DNA from: Kribbella pratensis
GTDB taxonomy: Bacteria > Actinomycetota > Actinomycetes > Propionibacteriales > Kribbellaceae
Direction: 5' to 3'
NCBI RefSeq assembly: GCF_004366075.1
Contig: NZ_SODU01000005.1
Location: 310,001 to 374,000, forward strand
Length of the DNA: 64,000 bases
Made by a program: the position numbers and the translations under genes. The notes under the pieces are model-generated. The model did not search any database, had not been told where the DNA came from, and worked only from the letters and a program-made list of their open reading frames with translations. Positions 41,705-49,680 of the stretch are shown piece after piece. Position 1 is the stretch's first letter; each line of letters begins with the position of its first letter.

Positions 41705-42987
41705 TGCGGCTTGACCGCCTTGGCGGCCTGCGCCAGCGCGTCGTCCGGGTTCTTGCCGTCGGCAAGCACACCCATGAGCGCGTTGTGCAGCGCGGTCTTC
41801 GCCTCGTACGCACCCGGCTGGTTGGGTTCGGCCATCGCGTACGTCGCCGCGTCGTAGATCGGCGCCAGGTTCGGGTCGGACAACGACTTCTTGTACGCCG
41901 CCTGGTCAGCGGTCCGCGGCGGGATCAGGCCCTGGTCGGCCAGCCACTTGCCGGTCTCGGTCACCTGACCGTCGGCCGCCTTGTGTTCGTTCATCCAAGT
42001 GAGGAACTTCCACGCTTCGTCGGCGTGCTTGCTGCGCTGGTTCACGCCCATGAAGAACCCGTACGCCAGCGAGCCCTTGCTGCCCGCCGTCGGCCCGGGG
42101 ATCGCGGTCACGCCGACGTCGGAGGAGTACTTGTCCTTCATCTGGGTCTTCAGGCTGCCGATCCACCAGCCGGCCTGGATCGCCATCGCGACACCGCCGC
42201 TGCGGAACTGCTTGGTCGGCATGATCGAGGGGTTGGTCGCCTTCGCGGCCGCGAGGTCGGCCTCGAACTTCAGCGCCGCCTTGCCCTCGGCGTTGTCGAA
42301 CTGCGCCGTACCGTCCGGGCCGAGGAACTTCCCGCCGGCCGCGTCGAGCAGCGACAGGAACGGGTGCACGGACTTGTTGTCGCCGTCCTGGATCAGGCTC
42401 AGGCCCTCGACCTGGATGTTGCCCTTGGCATCGCGCTGCACCGTCTTCTTGGCCGCGTCGGCGAGCTCGGCCCAGGTGGCCGGCGGCTTGCTGATGCCGG
42501 CCGCGGCCAGGATCTTCTTGTTGTAGAAGAGCACGTAGGTGTTCAGCTCGGTCGGGTACCCGAGCAGCGTGTCGCCGGTGGTCACCGCGCCGAGCGCGGC
42601 CGGGCTGTACTCCGCCTTGATCTTGGTCGCGATGTCGTCCGGCACCTTGGCCACGACGTTCGCCTTCATCAGCTGGCCGCCCCACAGGCCGTACGCGCTG
42701 ACGATGTCGGCGCCGCGGCCGCCGGTCTGCCGGACCGTCATCGTGGTGAGCAGGTCGTCGAACTTGACCACCTGCGCCTTCACCTGGACCTTCGGGTTCT
42801 CCTTGTTCCACTGCTGGATCATCTTGTCCAGCCCTTCCTTGGACGGGCCGTCGCTGTAGTGGCTCAGCAGCGTCAGCTCGACCTTGTCGCCGCTGCCGCC
42901 CGCCGCGCCGCCACCGCCGCCGCAGGCCGCGGCCGTGGCGAACAGTCCGAGCGCAACGGCAAGCCGCAGACCTCTGGAAATCCTCAT
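41701..42987 (-). CDS. Sugar-binding lipoprotein of CUT1 ABC transporter
   Basis: A 428-residue extracytoplasmic solute-binding protein, family 1. A lipoprotein signal MRISRGLRLAVALGLFATAAAC has its lipobox Cys at about residue 22, followed by a Gly-rich linker. Mature-domain motifs are LTLLSHYSDGPSKEGLDKMI, FDDLLTTMTVRQTGG, VLFYNKKILAAAGISKPPATW and GWWIGSLKTQM. ATG 42987 (AAGGA six bases upstream) is preferred over 43005, which lies inside the GNAT gene. It should capture the sugar released outside the cell; the NamZ neighbour points to a muramyl sugar, but binding specificity cannot be read. Confidence 0.92.
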   Translation of the reverse strand: MRISRGLRLAVALGLFATAAACGGGGGAAGGSGDKVELTLLSHYSDGPSKEGLDKMIQQWNKENPKVQVKAQVVKFDDLLTTMTVRQTGGRGADIVSAYGLWGGQLMKANVVAKVPDDIATKIKAEYSPAALGAVTTGDTLLGYPTELNTYVLFYNKKILAAAGISKPPATWAELADAAKKTVQRDAKGNIQVEGLSLIQDGDNKSVHPFLSLLDAAGGKFLGPDGTAQFDNAEGKAALKFEADLAAAKATNPSIMPTKQFRSGGVAMAIQAGWWIGSLKTQMKDKYSSDVGVTAIPGPTAGSKGSLAYGFFMGVNQRSKHADEAWKFLTWMNEHKAADGQVTETGKWLADQGLIPPRTADQAAYKKSLSDPNLAPIYDAATYAMAEPNQPGAYEAKTALHNALMGVLADGKNPDDALAQAAKAVKPQ

Positions 42988-42988
42988 G

Positions 42989-43954
42989 TCATTCCTTCCC
43001 GCCATCCGGGACCAGGGGCGCCCGGAGGATGGTGAACGTGCGGGTGATGTCGAAACCTGTCTTCAGGTACAGCTGCCCGGCGGCGGACTTCTCGCCGGTC
43101 CACAGGAACCAGGCGCTGTGCGCGCCGGCGGCGACCATCCGCTCGAGCGTCAGGTGCAGCAACACCTTCCCGAGCCCGGTGCCGCGGGAGGCCGGCAGTA
43201 CGCCGAACGGCCCGAAGCGGTCGATCACCGCCTCGTACGTCCCGTGCATCGCCCAGCCGAGGATCGCTCCGCTGGGGTCGCGTGCTACCACGATGCGGTC
43301 GAGTGGCAGACCGGACACGACGCCTTCGCGGATCGCGCGCGCCCAGTCCGGGTTGAACTCGGCGCCGGCGATCGCGATCAGCGCGGTCAGCTCGTCACCG
43401 GATGGTGTACCAAAGCTGTAGCCCTCGGCCGTCAGTGCGTCGATCCGCTTACGGACCTCGTCCGGGATGGCATATCCGACGAGGCTGCGGTCCATCGCGA
43501 CCGCGTCGTACCCGCGCTCGAAGCCGAGCTCGGCGAGCAGTCGAGCCGCGGTGGGATAGCGCGCCGCGTCGAGACCGGGGAGGAAGTAGTTCGGCGTGTA
43601 CGACGAGAAGTAGACCTCGGACCGCCCGTGGGACCGGAGCCAGTCCATTGCCGCGGACAACAACTCGCGCCCGAGCCCACGGCCGCGGTACTCCGGATGC
43701 ACGAAGAAGAACGGGATCCAGCCGGAAGCCGGCTCCAGGTCGTCGGCGTCGACGGCGATCAGCCGGCGGACGGCGTACGCGGCGCCGACGACCTGATCAT
43801 TGATCACGGCCACCTGCAGACCGGCCGCGTCGAAGTTGCGGTCGAGCAGGAACAGGTCACGGAACCGCTGGTAGCTGATCGGGTCGGCCGGCGCCGCGGC
43901 GGTCCAGGCCGCAGCCAGCGCCGGCCCGTCGCCGACCTGGAACGAACGGATCAT
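42989..43954 (-). CDS. Tandem GNAT N-acetyltransferase
   Basis: A 321-residue protein with two GNAT folds. The first has IPFFFVHPEYRGRGLGRELLSAAM (acetyl-CoA loop RGRGLG, about residues 78-100). The second has FGPFGVLPASRGTGLGKVLLHL (RGTGLG, about residues 240-262) and AWFLWTGEKSAAGQLYLKTGFD. ATG 43954 overlaps the NamZ stop by four bases; its stop is one base before the binding-protein start. Its place between exo-muramidase and transporter suggests acylation or re-acetylation of an amino sugar, or of a peptide amine, but this is inference. Confidence 0.85.
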   Translation of the reverse strand: MIRSFQVGDGPALAAAWTAAAPADPISYQRFRDLFLLDRNFDAAGLQVAVINDQVVGAAYAVRRLIAVDADDLEPASGWIPFFFVHPEYRGRGLGRELLSAAMDWLRSHGRSEVYFSSYTPNYFLPGLDAARYPTAARLLAELGFERGYDAVAMDRSLVGYAIPDEVRKRIDALTAEGYSFGTPSGDELTALIAIAGAEFNPDWARAIREGVVSGLPLDRIVVARDPSGAILGWAMHGTYEAVIDRFGPFGVLPASRGTGLGKVLLHLTLERMVAAGAHSAWFLWTGEKSAAGQLYLKTGFDITRTFTILRAPLVPDGGKE

Positions 43955-45066
43955 CGGGCAGTCCCTTCGTAGAGCAGTACTCCGTCGCGTACCCAGTCGG
44001 CCGGTGTGGTTGCCGCGGGCAAGAGCTCGACCGGGTCGTCGCCGGCCTCCAGCGCTCTCCGCAGCGAGTCCGAACCCCACAGCTTGTCGAGCGACGGCAG
44101 CAGCCCGAAGTCGTCGGGATACAGCTCCTTCAGCACCCGCAACATCGTCAGCGCGGTCCGCACCGGCTCGAACGCATCGCGGTCCACGACGTGCAGCTGT
44201 ACGCCGGACAGCGGCTGGCCCGCGTACTTGTGGAACACCGGCTCGAACCACGTCCGCCGGAAGATCACCCCGGGCAGCTCACACGCGCGCAAGGCCGGCA
44301 CAAGCCGGTCATCGACGTACGGCGCTCCGATCGTCTCGAACGGTCGCGTCGTACCGCGGCCCTCGCTCAGGTTCGTGCCCTCGAACAGGCCGGTGCCGGG
44401 GTACACCAAAGCCGTCTCCGGTGTCGGCATGTTCGGCGACGGCGGCACCCACGGCAGACCGGTCCCGGTCGAGGTACGGCTCCAGCCCTCCGCCTCGACG
44501 ACCGTTGCCGTACCCAACTGAAGGGCGAGCTCGCCGACCGTCAGCCCGTGCCGGAGTGGGATCGGCGCCCGCCCGACGAAGCTCTCGAACCCGGGCTGCA
44601 GCAGCGGGCCCTCGACCCGTAGGCCGCCGAGCGGGTTCGGCCGGTCCAGCACCACAAATGGCATACCAAGCCGGGCGGCCGACTGCTGGCAGTCGTACAT
44701 CGTCCAGATGTAGGTGTAGAACCGCGTCCCGATGTCCTGGATGTCGAACAGCAGTACGTCGACACCGGAGAACAGGTCGTCGAGCTCGCGACCCTTCCGC
44801 CGGTACGTGTCGAATACCGGGAGTCCGGTGTCGGGGTCGACGCCCTCGCCTTCGCTTTCACCCGCTTGCGCCGTACCGCGGAGGCCGTGCTCGGGACCGA
44901 ACAACGCCGTCAACGGCAACCCGGCGGCCCGCAACGCGACCGAGGTCGGCGTGAGGTCCGGCAGCACGCCGGTGAAGTTCGTGATCAGTCCCAGGCGCCC
45001 GTCCGGCACCAACCCCGGGTCCTCGGCCAGACGCTGCGCGCCGGTCCGGACCACCATCGCCACCAC
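43951..45066 (-). CDS. namZ: NamZ-type exo-beta-N-acetylmuramidase (DUF1343, GH171)
   Basis: A protein of about 370 residues of the DUF1343 family, whose Bacillus member NamZ releases terminal MurNAc from peptidoglycan fragments. Family motifs are LGLITNFTGVLPD, LTALFGPEHGLRGTAQAGE, LLFDIQDIGTRFYTYIWTM (parts), VVLDRPNPLGG and PGTGLFEGTNLSEGRGTTRPFE (parts). No classic signal peptide is seen, so it may act in the cytosol on imported disaccharides or be exported unconventionally. Start: GTG 45066 or, more likely, ATG 45057. First gene of the operon; two palindromes lie in its 91-bp upstream gap. Confidence 0.88.
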   Translation of the reverse strand: MVAMVVRTGAQRLAEDPGLVPDGRLGLITNFTGVLPDLTPTSVALRAAGLPLTALFGPEHGLRGTAQAGESEGEGVDPDTGLPVFDTYRRKGRELDDLFSGVDVLLFDIQDIGTRFYTYIWTMYDCQQSAARLGMPFVVLDRPNPLGGLRVEGPLLQPGFESFVGRAPIPLRHGLTVGELALQLGTATVVEAEGWSRTSTGTGLPWVPPSPNMPTPETALVYPGTGLFEGTNLSEGRGTTRPFETIGAPYVDDRLVPALRACELPGVIFRRTWFEPVFHKYAGQPLSGVQLHVVDRDAFEPVRTALTMLRVLKELYPDDFGLLPSLDKLWGSDSLRRALEAGDDPVELLPAATTPADWVRDGVLLYEGTAR

Positions 45067-45096
45067 CCCAGATCGTGGATCCTGCAGGAACTGGGT

Positions 45097-45118
45097 TGAA
45101 AACTTACCGATGTTTTCA
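45097..45118. promoter_or_regulatory. Perfect 7-bp inverted repeat upstream of namZ operon (operator candidate)
   Basis: TGAAAAC (45097-45103), 8 bases, GTTTTCA (45112-45118). It lies 31 bp before the namZ start. AT-rich TGAAA/TTTCA dyads are typical of MurR/RpiR-family operators, but no such regulator is adjacent; the RpiR-type gene at 18.5 kb is the only one in the window. Confidence 0.6.
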
Positions 45119-45141
45119 GGTGAAGGTCAATGGATTACGGA

Positions 45142-45151
45142 CAAACGTTTG
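45142..45151. promoter_or_regulatory. CAAACGTTTG palindrome upstream of namZ operon
   Basis: A perfect 10-bp palindrome just outside the TGAAAAC dyad and 7 bp from the VOC stop. LacI-family sites often have an AACGTT-like core, so it is a possible second operator. Confidence 0.35.
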
Positions 45152-45157
45152 CCGGTG

Positions 45158-45637
45158 TCAGGTTCCGAGCGAGCCCAGGTAGTCCATCACACGCGCGCGG
45201 ATCTCGTCCGCCGGGTTGTCGCGGGCCCGCAGTTCCGCCATCCAGCCGTCGTACACCTCGTTGGAGGCACTCAGCTCGAGCGCGATGCCGTCCGGATCCC
45301 GGAAGTTCAGGTGCGACCCGAACGCCTCGTCCCGGATCGGCGTGTACGTGACCCCGAGCGCCTCGAAGCGTCGCTCCCACTCGACGAGCTCGTCCCGACT
45401 CGCCGCCGCCATCCCGACGTGGTCGAGACCCGTTGTCAGCTCGGTGAACGGCGCGGCTGTCCCGAGCTCGTGCCTGCACAGCGACAGTACGAACCCGCTC
45501 GCCCGGTCGACGAGCGTGCGCACGGTCCCGAAGTCCATCAGCGGCTTCAGCCCGAGGACCTCGGTGTAGAAGCGCTCGCTGCGATCCAGGTCGGTGACCG
45601 TCAGCGCGAGATCATCGATTCCCGCAAAGGCCGGCAT
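45158..45637 (-). CDS. VOC-superfamily (glyoxalase/bleomycin-resistance-like) protein
   Basis: A 159-residue VOC protein with two beta-alpha-beta-beta-beta modules: IDDLALTVTDLDRSERFYTEVLGL (parts) at the N-terminus and GLDHVGMAAASRDELVEWE in the middle, with FRDPDGIALELSAS at the end. Putative metal ligands are His in GLDHVGMA and Glu in IALELS; the first-strand His is replaced (IDDLAL). The reaction is unknown. ATG 45637 begins MPAFAGIDDLAL; the longer open frame upstream is the shadow of the hydrolase gene. 41 bp separate it from that gene, so they may be co-transcribed. Confidence 0.82.
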   Translation of the reverse strand: MPAFAGIDDLALTVTDLDRSERFYTEVLGLKPLMDFGTVRTLVDRASGFVLSLCRHELGTAAPFTELTTGLDHVGMAAASRDELVEWERRFEALGVTYTPIRDEAFGSHLNFRDPDGIALELSASNEVYDGWMAELRARDNPADEIRARVMDYLGSLGT

Positions 45638-45678
45638 GGTGGCCCCCTTCCCCTGCTCGCGAACGTAACTCCGCGGCG

Positions 45679-46452
45679 TCAGGGAAGGAACGGTGTGAGC
45701 GCGGCGAGGAAGTCGTCGAGGCGTTCGGCGTGGACCCAGTGCCCGGCCTCCGGGACTTCGGCGTACTGGACGTGCGGGAAGTACGCCGCGATCGTCGCGC
45801 GGTGGTCCTGCTGGACGTAGTCGGACTTGCCGCCGTAGATGAACAGCGTCGGCCCGTCGTACCGCCGTCCCTCGACCGCGGGCCAGCCGGAGATCGCCGG
45901 CAGCGCGGCCTCGATCACCGGCAGGTTGGGCCGCCACCGCGCACCGTCGGCGTCGAGGATCAGGTTCTGCAGCAGGAAGGCGCGTGTCCCGGGTGTCGGT
46001 ACGGCGTCGGCGAGCTGGGCGTCGACCTCCCCCCGGCGGGTGATCGACGACAAGTCGGCGTTCCGCATCGCCCGGGCGTACTCGACGAACGCCGGCGGAT
46101 ACGCGACCGGTGCCGCGTCCACGACGACGAGCCGCTCGACCGCCGCGGGGTACTGCAGCGCGGTGAGCATCGCGGTCTTGCCGCCCATCGAGTGCCCGAC
46201 GAGCGCGACCGGCCCGAGCCCGAGCGACTCGATCGTCTCGCGGACGTCGTCGGCCATCTCCGGGTAGCTCATCGTCTCGACGTGCGGCGAGGTCCCGTGG
46301 TTGCGCAGGTCGAACGCGAACACCCGGTGCCGGTCCGCGAGACGGCGCGCAGCGGTCATCCAGTTCCGCCCCGAGCCGAACAACCCGTGCATCACCACGA
46401 CCGGCGTACCAGTGTCGCCGTACGCCGTGACCGGAAGCTTCATGCCCTCCAC
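45679..46452 (-). CDS. Alpha/beta hydrolase
   Basis: A 257-residue alpha/beta-hydrolase similar to YbfF-type esterases. Oxyanion motif VVVMHGLFGSGRNW, nucleophile ALVGHSMGGKTAM, acid region FIYGGKSDYV and catalytic His in EAGHWVHAERLDDFL. Natural substrate unknown. ATG 46452 and ATG 46443 (MKLPV) are both possible. It follows the Zn-finger-like gene by 35 bp on the same strand. Confidence 0.87.
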   Translation of the reverse strand: MEGMKLPVTAYGDTGTPVVVMHGLFGSGRNWMTAARRLADRHRVFAFDLRNHGTSPHVETMSYPEMADDVRETIESLGLGPVALVGHSMGGKTAMLTALQYPAAVERLVVVDAAPVAYPPAFVEYARAMRNADLSSITRRGEVDAQLADAVPTPGTRAFLLQNLILDADGARWRPNLPVIEAALPAISGWPAVEGRRYDGPTLFIYGGKSDYVQQDHRATIAAYFPHVQYAEVPEAGHWVHAERLDDFLAALTPFLP

Positions 46453-46487
46453 CCTTTCACCGAGCTCACCGACTGCTCACCGACTGC

Positions 46488-46781
46488 TCACCGACTGCGC
46501 TGCCAGCAGGCCGTGTGCCAGTGGCGCCGCTCGTCCAACGACTGGCTGCCACCGATCGCACCGAGCAGGCTCGGGTTCTCCGGCCACACCACGACGTGCG
46601 GGGTGGCCGGCAGGATCTGCTGGTCGCAGCCCGGGCAGCGGTACGACTTCGCGGACGCGGACCCGGACACCCGGCGGACGTTCCACTCGGCGCCCGCCTT
46701 CACCTCGCGAGACTGGGTACCACCAAGGAGCGGCCGGTCACTGACCGGCCGCTGCCACTTCGAAGGCCTTCTACGCGACAT
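46488..46781 (-). CDS. Small Cys/His zinc-binding-like protein, conserved in actinomycetes
   Basis: A 97-residue protein of unknown function. A basic N-terminus (MSRRRPSKWQRPVSD) is followed by KSYRCPGCDQQILPATPHVVVWP and DERRHWHTACW. Cys-x-x-Cys plus His-x-His-x-x-x-Cys can bind one zinc. I recall similar actinomycete proteins annotated only as hypothetical or ATP/GTP-binding; no nucleotide motif is visible here. ATG 46781. Confidence 0.75.
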   Translation of the reverse strand: MSRRRPSKWQRPVSDRPLLGGTQSREVKAGAEWNVRRVSGSASAKSYRCPGCDQQILPATPHVVVWPENPSLLGAIGGSQSLDERRHWHTACWQRSR

Positions 46782-46823
46782 AGCCCCTCAAGGCTAGGCC
46801 ATGCCCCAACCAGAGGTTTGACG

Positions 46824-47261
46824 TCATCGCCACCTGTCTCCAGGAGCACGCACGTACTGCTGCCAGACGTACCGCCACGGCGTGACCGCGAGGATGACCA
46901 GGACCACAGCGCAGTTGACCGCAATGGCTTGCGTAGCCGAGTCCATGTCTCCGGCGACTGCCTTGGGTAGTGCCACGACGGAGAGCCAGATGAGCTTCCA
47001 GGCGGACTCGAAAAGAAGGAGCGGCAGCAGCCGGACCGGGTAGCGCAGCCCGAGGAACGCGAGCAGCGACATGGCGGTGAGGATGCAGGTGACGACTCCT
47101 TCGAACAGCGGCCAGGAGCTGCCGTGGCTGATGAGGATCGGCCACTTGACGACGGCAAGACCGACGCCCATGAGGAGGTACCCGGCGCGCATGAGGTGCA
47201 GACGGTAGAGCGGCAGATCGGTGGTGGTCGTAGGTTTTGGGTAGGTGATCAGAGTCGACAT
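46824..47261 (-). CDS. Four-helix integral membrane protein, unknown function
   Basis: A 145-residue membrane protein with about four hydrophobic segments: GYLLMGVGLAVVKWPILI, LFEGVVTCILTAMSLLAFL, LLPLLLFESAWKLIWLSVV and AIAVNCAVVLVILAVTPW. It ends in a basic tail. ATG 47261 has GAAGGAG seven bases upstream. The frame stays open upstream through the flavoprotein remnant, but that part is unrelated. It is co-oriented with the next small membrane gene 23 bp upstream. Confidence 0.75.
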   Translation of the reverse strand: MSTLITYPKPTTTTDLPLYRLHLMRAGYLLMGVGLAVVKWPILISHGSSWPLFEGVVTCILTAMSLLAFLGLRYPVRLLPLLLFESAWKLIWLSVVALPKAVAGDMDSATQAIAVNCAVVLVILAVTPWRYVWQQYVRAPGDRWR

Positions 47262-47284
47262 CGGAGCTCCTTCGTGGGGATGGC

Positions 47285-47557
47285 TCAGCGGTCCGCGGAT
47301 CGAGACAGGATGCGGGTGCGGAGCCGGTGGAGTTGCGGCATCACGCCGTAGATCACGATCGGTACGGCGATGGTGGCCAGCACGAATGTGCGCAGTACGG
47401 GCGCGAGCGTGCCCAGCCAGTCGGCGAGGGTCAGGTTGAGGACGGTGAGGGTCGGAAAGACGGCCAGCCAGATCATCAACGCCAACTGATGCTTGGTCGG
47501 CGGGCCGGCCACACGCCGGCTGGGGTCGGCACTGGTGCGGGGGTTCGGGGTGGTCAT
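47285..47557 (-). CDS. Small two-helix membrane protein, unknown function
   Basis: A 90-residue protein. A hydrophilic N-terminus (MTTPNPRTSADPSRRVAGP) and two hydrophobic helices (LALMIWLAVFPTLTVLNLTL and VLRTFVLATIAVPIVIYGV, in parts) precede a basic C-terminus. ATG 47557 has AAGGAG four bases upstream. It sits between the flavoprotein remnant and the four-helix membrane gene; all three are on one strand and may once have formed an operon. Confidence 0.7.
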   Translation of the reverse strand: MTTPNPRTSADPSRRVAGPPTKHQLALMIWLAVFPTLTVLNLTLADWLGTLAPVLRTFVLATIAVPIVIYGVMPQLHRLRTRILSRSADR

Positions 47558-47598
47558 ATCGCTCCTTGGTGTTGTGATGGTGATGTGTGCGCGAGAGG

Positions 47599-48841
47599 TC
47601 AGTGCACGAGGTCGTGAACGGCTTTGCGTACGTCGTCCTCGACCACGTCGGCGTCGAGCGCGATCGCGGCCGGCGCCGTCGGCGGTGACGGTGGCGGTGG
47701 CGGTGGCGACCTGGGCGGGTGGCGACGACATCGCCCGCGCCCCAGACGCCGGGAACGCCGGTGCGTCCAGTGGCCTCGACTGCGCCCCAGCCGCCGTCGT
47801 CAACCGCCCAACCGAGGCTGCGGAGAAGATGGTTGTTCGGTACGAGCACATCCCGCGCCACCACGCTGCCGTCGACCAACTGCATGCCCGCAAGCGGCCA
47901 CCTTCGACGATCAGCCGCACGCCCGTACCGCGGCGCGACGTGACCTCCGCGCCGTCGTGGTTGAGGCTGACCGTTCCCGCGACCACACCGATCCCGCGGG
48001 CCGACAACGCGGATCGTCCGGTCGCGGTGAGCCCGTCGGGCGGGGTGAAGTAGACGAGGCCGTGGGTCCATTGGCCCACGATCTGCGCATACCGGACCGC
48101 ACCCGAACTACCTCCAATGACGCCGAGCCGACGGTCGCAGACCTCGTAGCCATGGCAGCACGGACAATGCAGGACGTCGCGTGCCCACCGGTCGCGCAGT
48201 CCTGGGACGTCCAACAGTTCGTCACACAGGCCGGCAGTCACCAGCACCCGACCCGCCAAGACCCGCCGCCCGCCAACACCAGGCAGACCGACACACACCC
48301 CAGCAGCCACCAGCACCCGACCCGCCAAAACTCGCCACCCACCGACAACAGGCAGCCCGACACACACCCCAGCAGCCACCAGCATCCGACCCGCCAAGAC
48401 CCGCCACCCGCCAACAACGCGCAGTCCGACACACACCCCAGCAACCACCACCACCCGACCCGCCAAGACACGCCACCCGCCAACAACGCGCAGCCCGACA
48501 CACACCCCAGCAACCACCACCATCCGACCCGCCAAGATTCGCTGCCCGTCGACGAGGCGGCCCCAGAAGCCGTTGTTGCCGTCGGCCACCAGTTCGGTGG
48601 TGGTGCCGGTGAGGACGCCACCGACGTACCTCCCGAGTTCGTCCCGTCCTAGATCCAACAGTTCGCTCGGCGTGAGGCCGTCACGCGACAGGTACCCGCG
48701 CAGGTGGACGGCCTGGCCGTTGAGCGGCATGCCAGCATCGACCACGAGAACCTTGCGGCGAGCGCGTGACAGGACGAGGGCAGCGGACAGTCCGGCGGCG
48801 CCTCCGCCGATGACCACCACGTCGTACTGACTCATGTCCAT
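47599..48841 (-). pseudogene. Thioredoxin-reductase-like FAD oxidoreductase, frameshifted and repeat-expanded
   Basis: The N-terminus is intact: SQYDVVVIGGGAAGLSAAL (FAD motif), GMPLNGQAVHLRGYLSRDG and, after the repeat block, HCPCCHGYEV and RRLGVIGGSSGAVRYA (NADPH motif). Near 47890 the frame shifts: LVDGSVVARDVLVPNNHLL and VPGVWGAGDVVATRP continue in a second frame. The expected end AAIALDADVVEDDVRKAVHDLVH (parts) is in a third frame, stopping at 47599. Between residues about 90 and 210 lie five 23-residue repeats. At least two frameshifts make a functional full-length product unlikely unless assembly errors are involved. It is divergent from an XRE-cupin regulator, the usual partner of such flavoproteins. 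Confidence 0.8.
48229..48573 (-). repeat. Five tandem 69-bp in-frame repeats inside the flavoprotein remnant
   Basis: The anchor YCCGACCCGCCAA recurs at 48247, 48316, 48385, 48454 and 48523, exactly 69 bp apart. Each unit encodes a 23-residue block like VVGGWRVLAGRVVVVAGVCVGL on the minus strand. A flavoprotein of this type normally has one such segment, so this is a local tandem amplification. The outer copies match the expected sequence best. Boundaries are approximate. Confidence 0.92.
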
Positions 48842-48912
48842 CAGGCTGAAGCACCGTCGATCTCTCACCTACGGACGTTGCTGTTTCCGGGAATGCGCAG
48901 TGTGATGAGGTC

Positions 48913-49500
48913 GTGGAAGACACGTCATCGGAGATCGCCGCGGTGCTCGAGCAGGTTGGGCCCAGGCTGAAGCGGGTTCGCACCCAGCGCCGCATCACCC
49001 TGACCGCTCTGGCGGCCACGACCGGCATCTCGAAGAGCACGCTCTCGCGACTCGAGACCGGACAGCGGCGACCGACCCTGGAACTGCTGCTTGCGCTGTC
49101 GCAGGCCTACCGGGTGCCCCTGGACGATCTGGTCGGCGCGCCCGACGTCGGTGACCCACGCATTCGCCTCAAGCCCGGCCGCGTCAAGGGCCGAACGGTC
49201 ATCCCGCTCACCCGGCAGCCCGACGGCATGCAGGTCTGGAAGATCGTCATCCCGACCAGCAAGATCATCCCGGAGCCGCGGGCCCACGACGGTCACGAGT
49301 GGATCTACGTCCTGTCCGGGCACATGCGATTCGTCCTCGGCGAACGGGACTGGGTCCTCGGCCCCGGCGAGGTCGCCGAGTTCGACACCCACGTGCCGCA
49401 TTGGTTCGGCAGTACCGGCCAGGGCCCCTCGGAGATCCTCAGCATCTTCGCAAGACCCGGCGAACGAATGAACATCCGAACCCCCGACCCCAAGTCCTGA
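48913..49500 (+). CDS. XRE-family regulator with cupin domain
   Basis: A 195-residue regulator. The N-terminal Cro/CI HTH (about residues 18-72: LKRVRTQRRITLTALAATTGISKSTLSRLETGQ in parts) and C-terminal cupin (about 105-190: HEWIYVLSGHMRFVLGERDW, GEVAEFDTHVPHWFG in parts) are both complete. The HTH-cupin architecture usually senses a small metabolite. It starts at GTG 48913, 71 bp from the divergent flavoprotein remnant, which was probably its target. It is still intact although that gene is decayed. Confidence 0.87.
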   Translation: MEDTSSEIAAVLEQVGPRLKRVRTQRRITLTALAATTGISKSTLSRLETGQRRPTLELLLALSQAYRVPLDDLVGAPDVGDPRIRLKPGRVKGRTVIPLTRQPDGMQVWKIVIPTSKIIPEPRAHDGHEWIYVLSGHMRFVLGERDWVLGPGEVAEFDTHVPHWFGSTGQGPSEILSIFARPGERMNIRTPDPKS

Positions 49501-49680
49501 TCCCGCGGGCGGCGCGACATTGCGGTGGCTCGCATGGCTCGTGTCCGGTCCACGGACGACGGTATCGACGACCCGACTCGCACTCCTGCATTCGTTGCCT
49601 GGAGAGCCCCAACCCTCACAGCGGCCACGACCGCTCCGACGGCCTGGGATCCGGTGAAGGGTTCCGATGATTTGGAGTAA

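Noticed and set aside
47624..48652. Plus-strand ORF rich in HQHPTRQDPPPANN-type repeats
   Set aside because: It is the antisense of the 69-bp repeats and the flavoprotein remnant, which carries recognisable FAD/NADPH motifs on the other strand.
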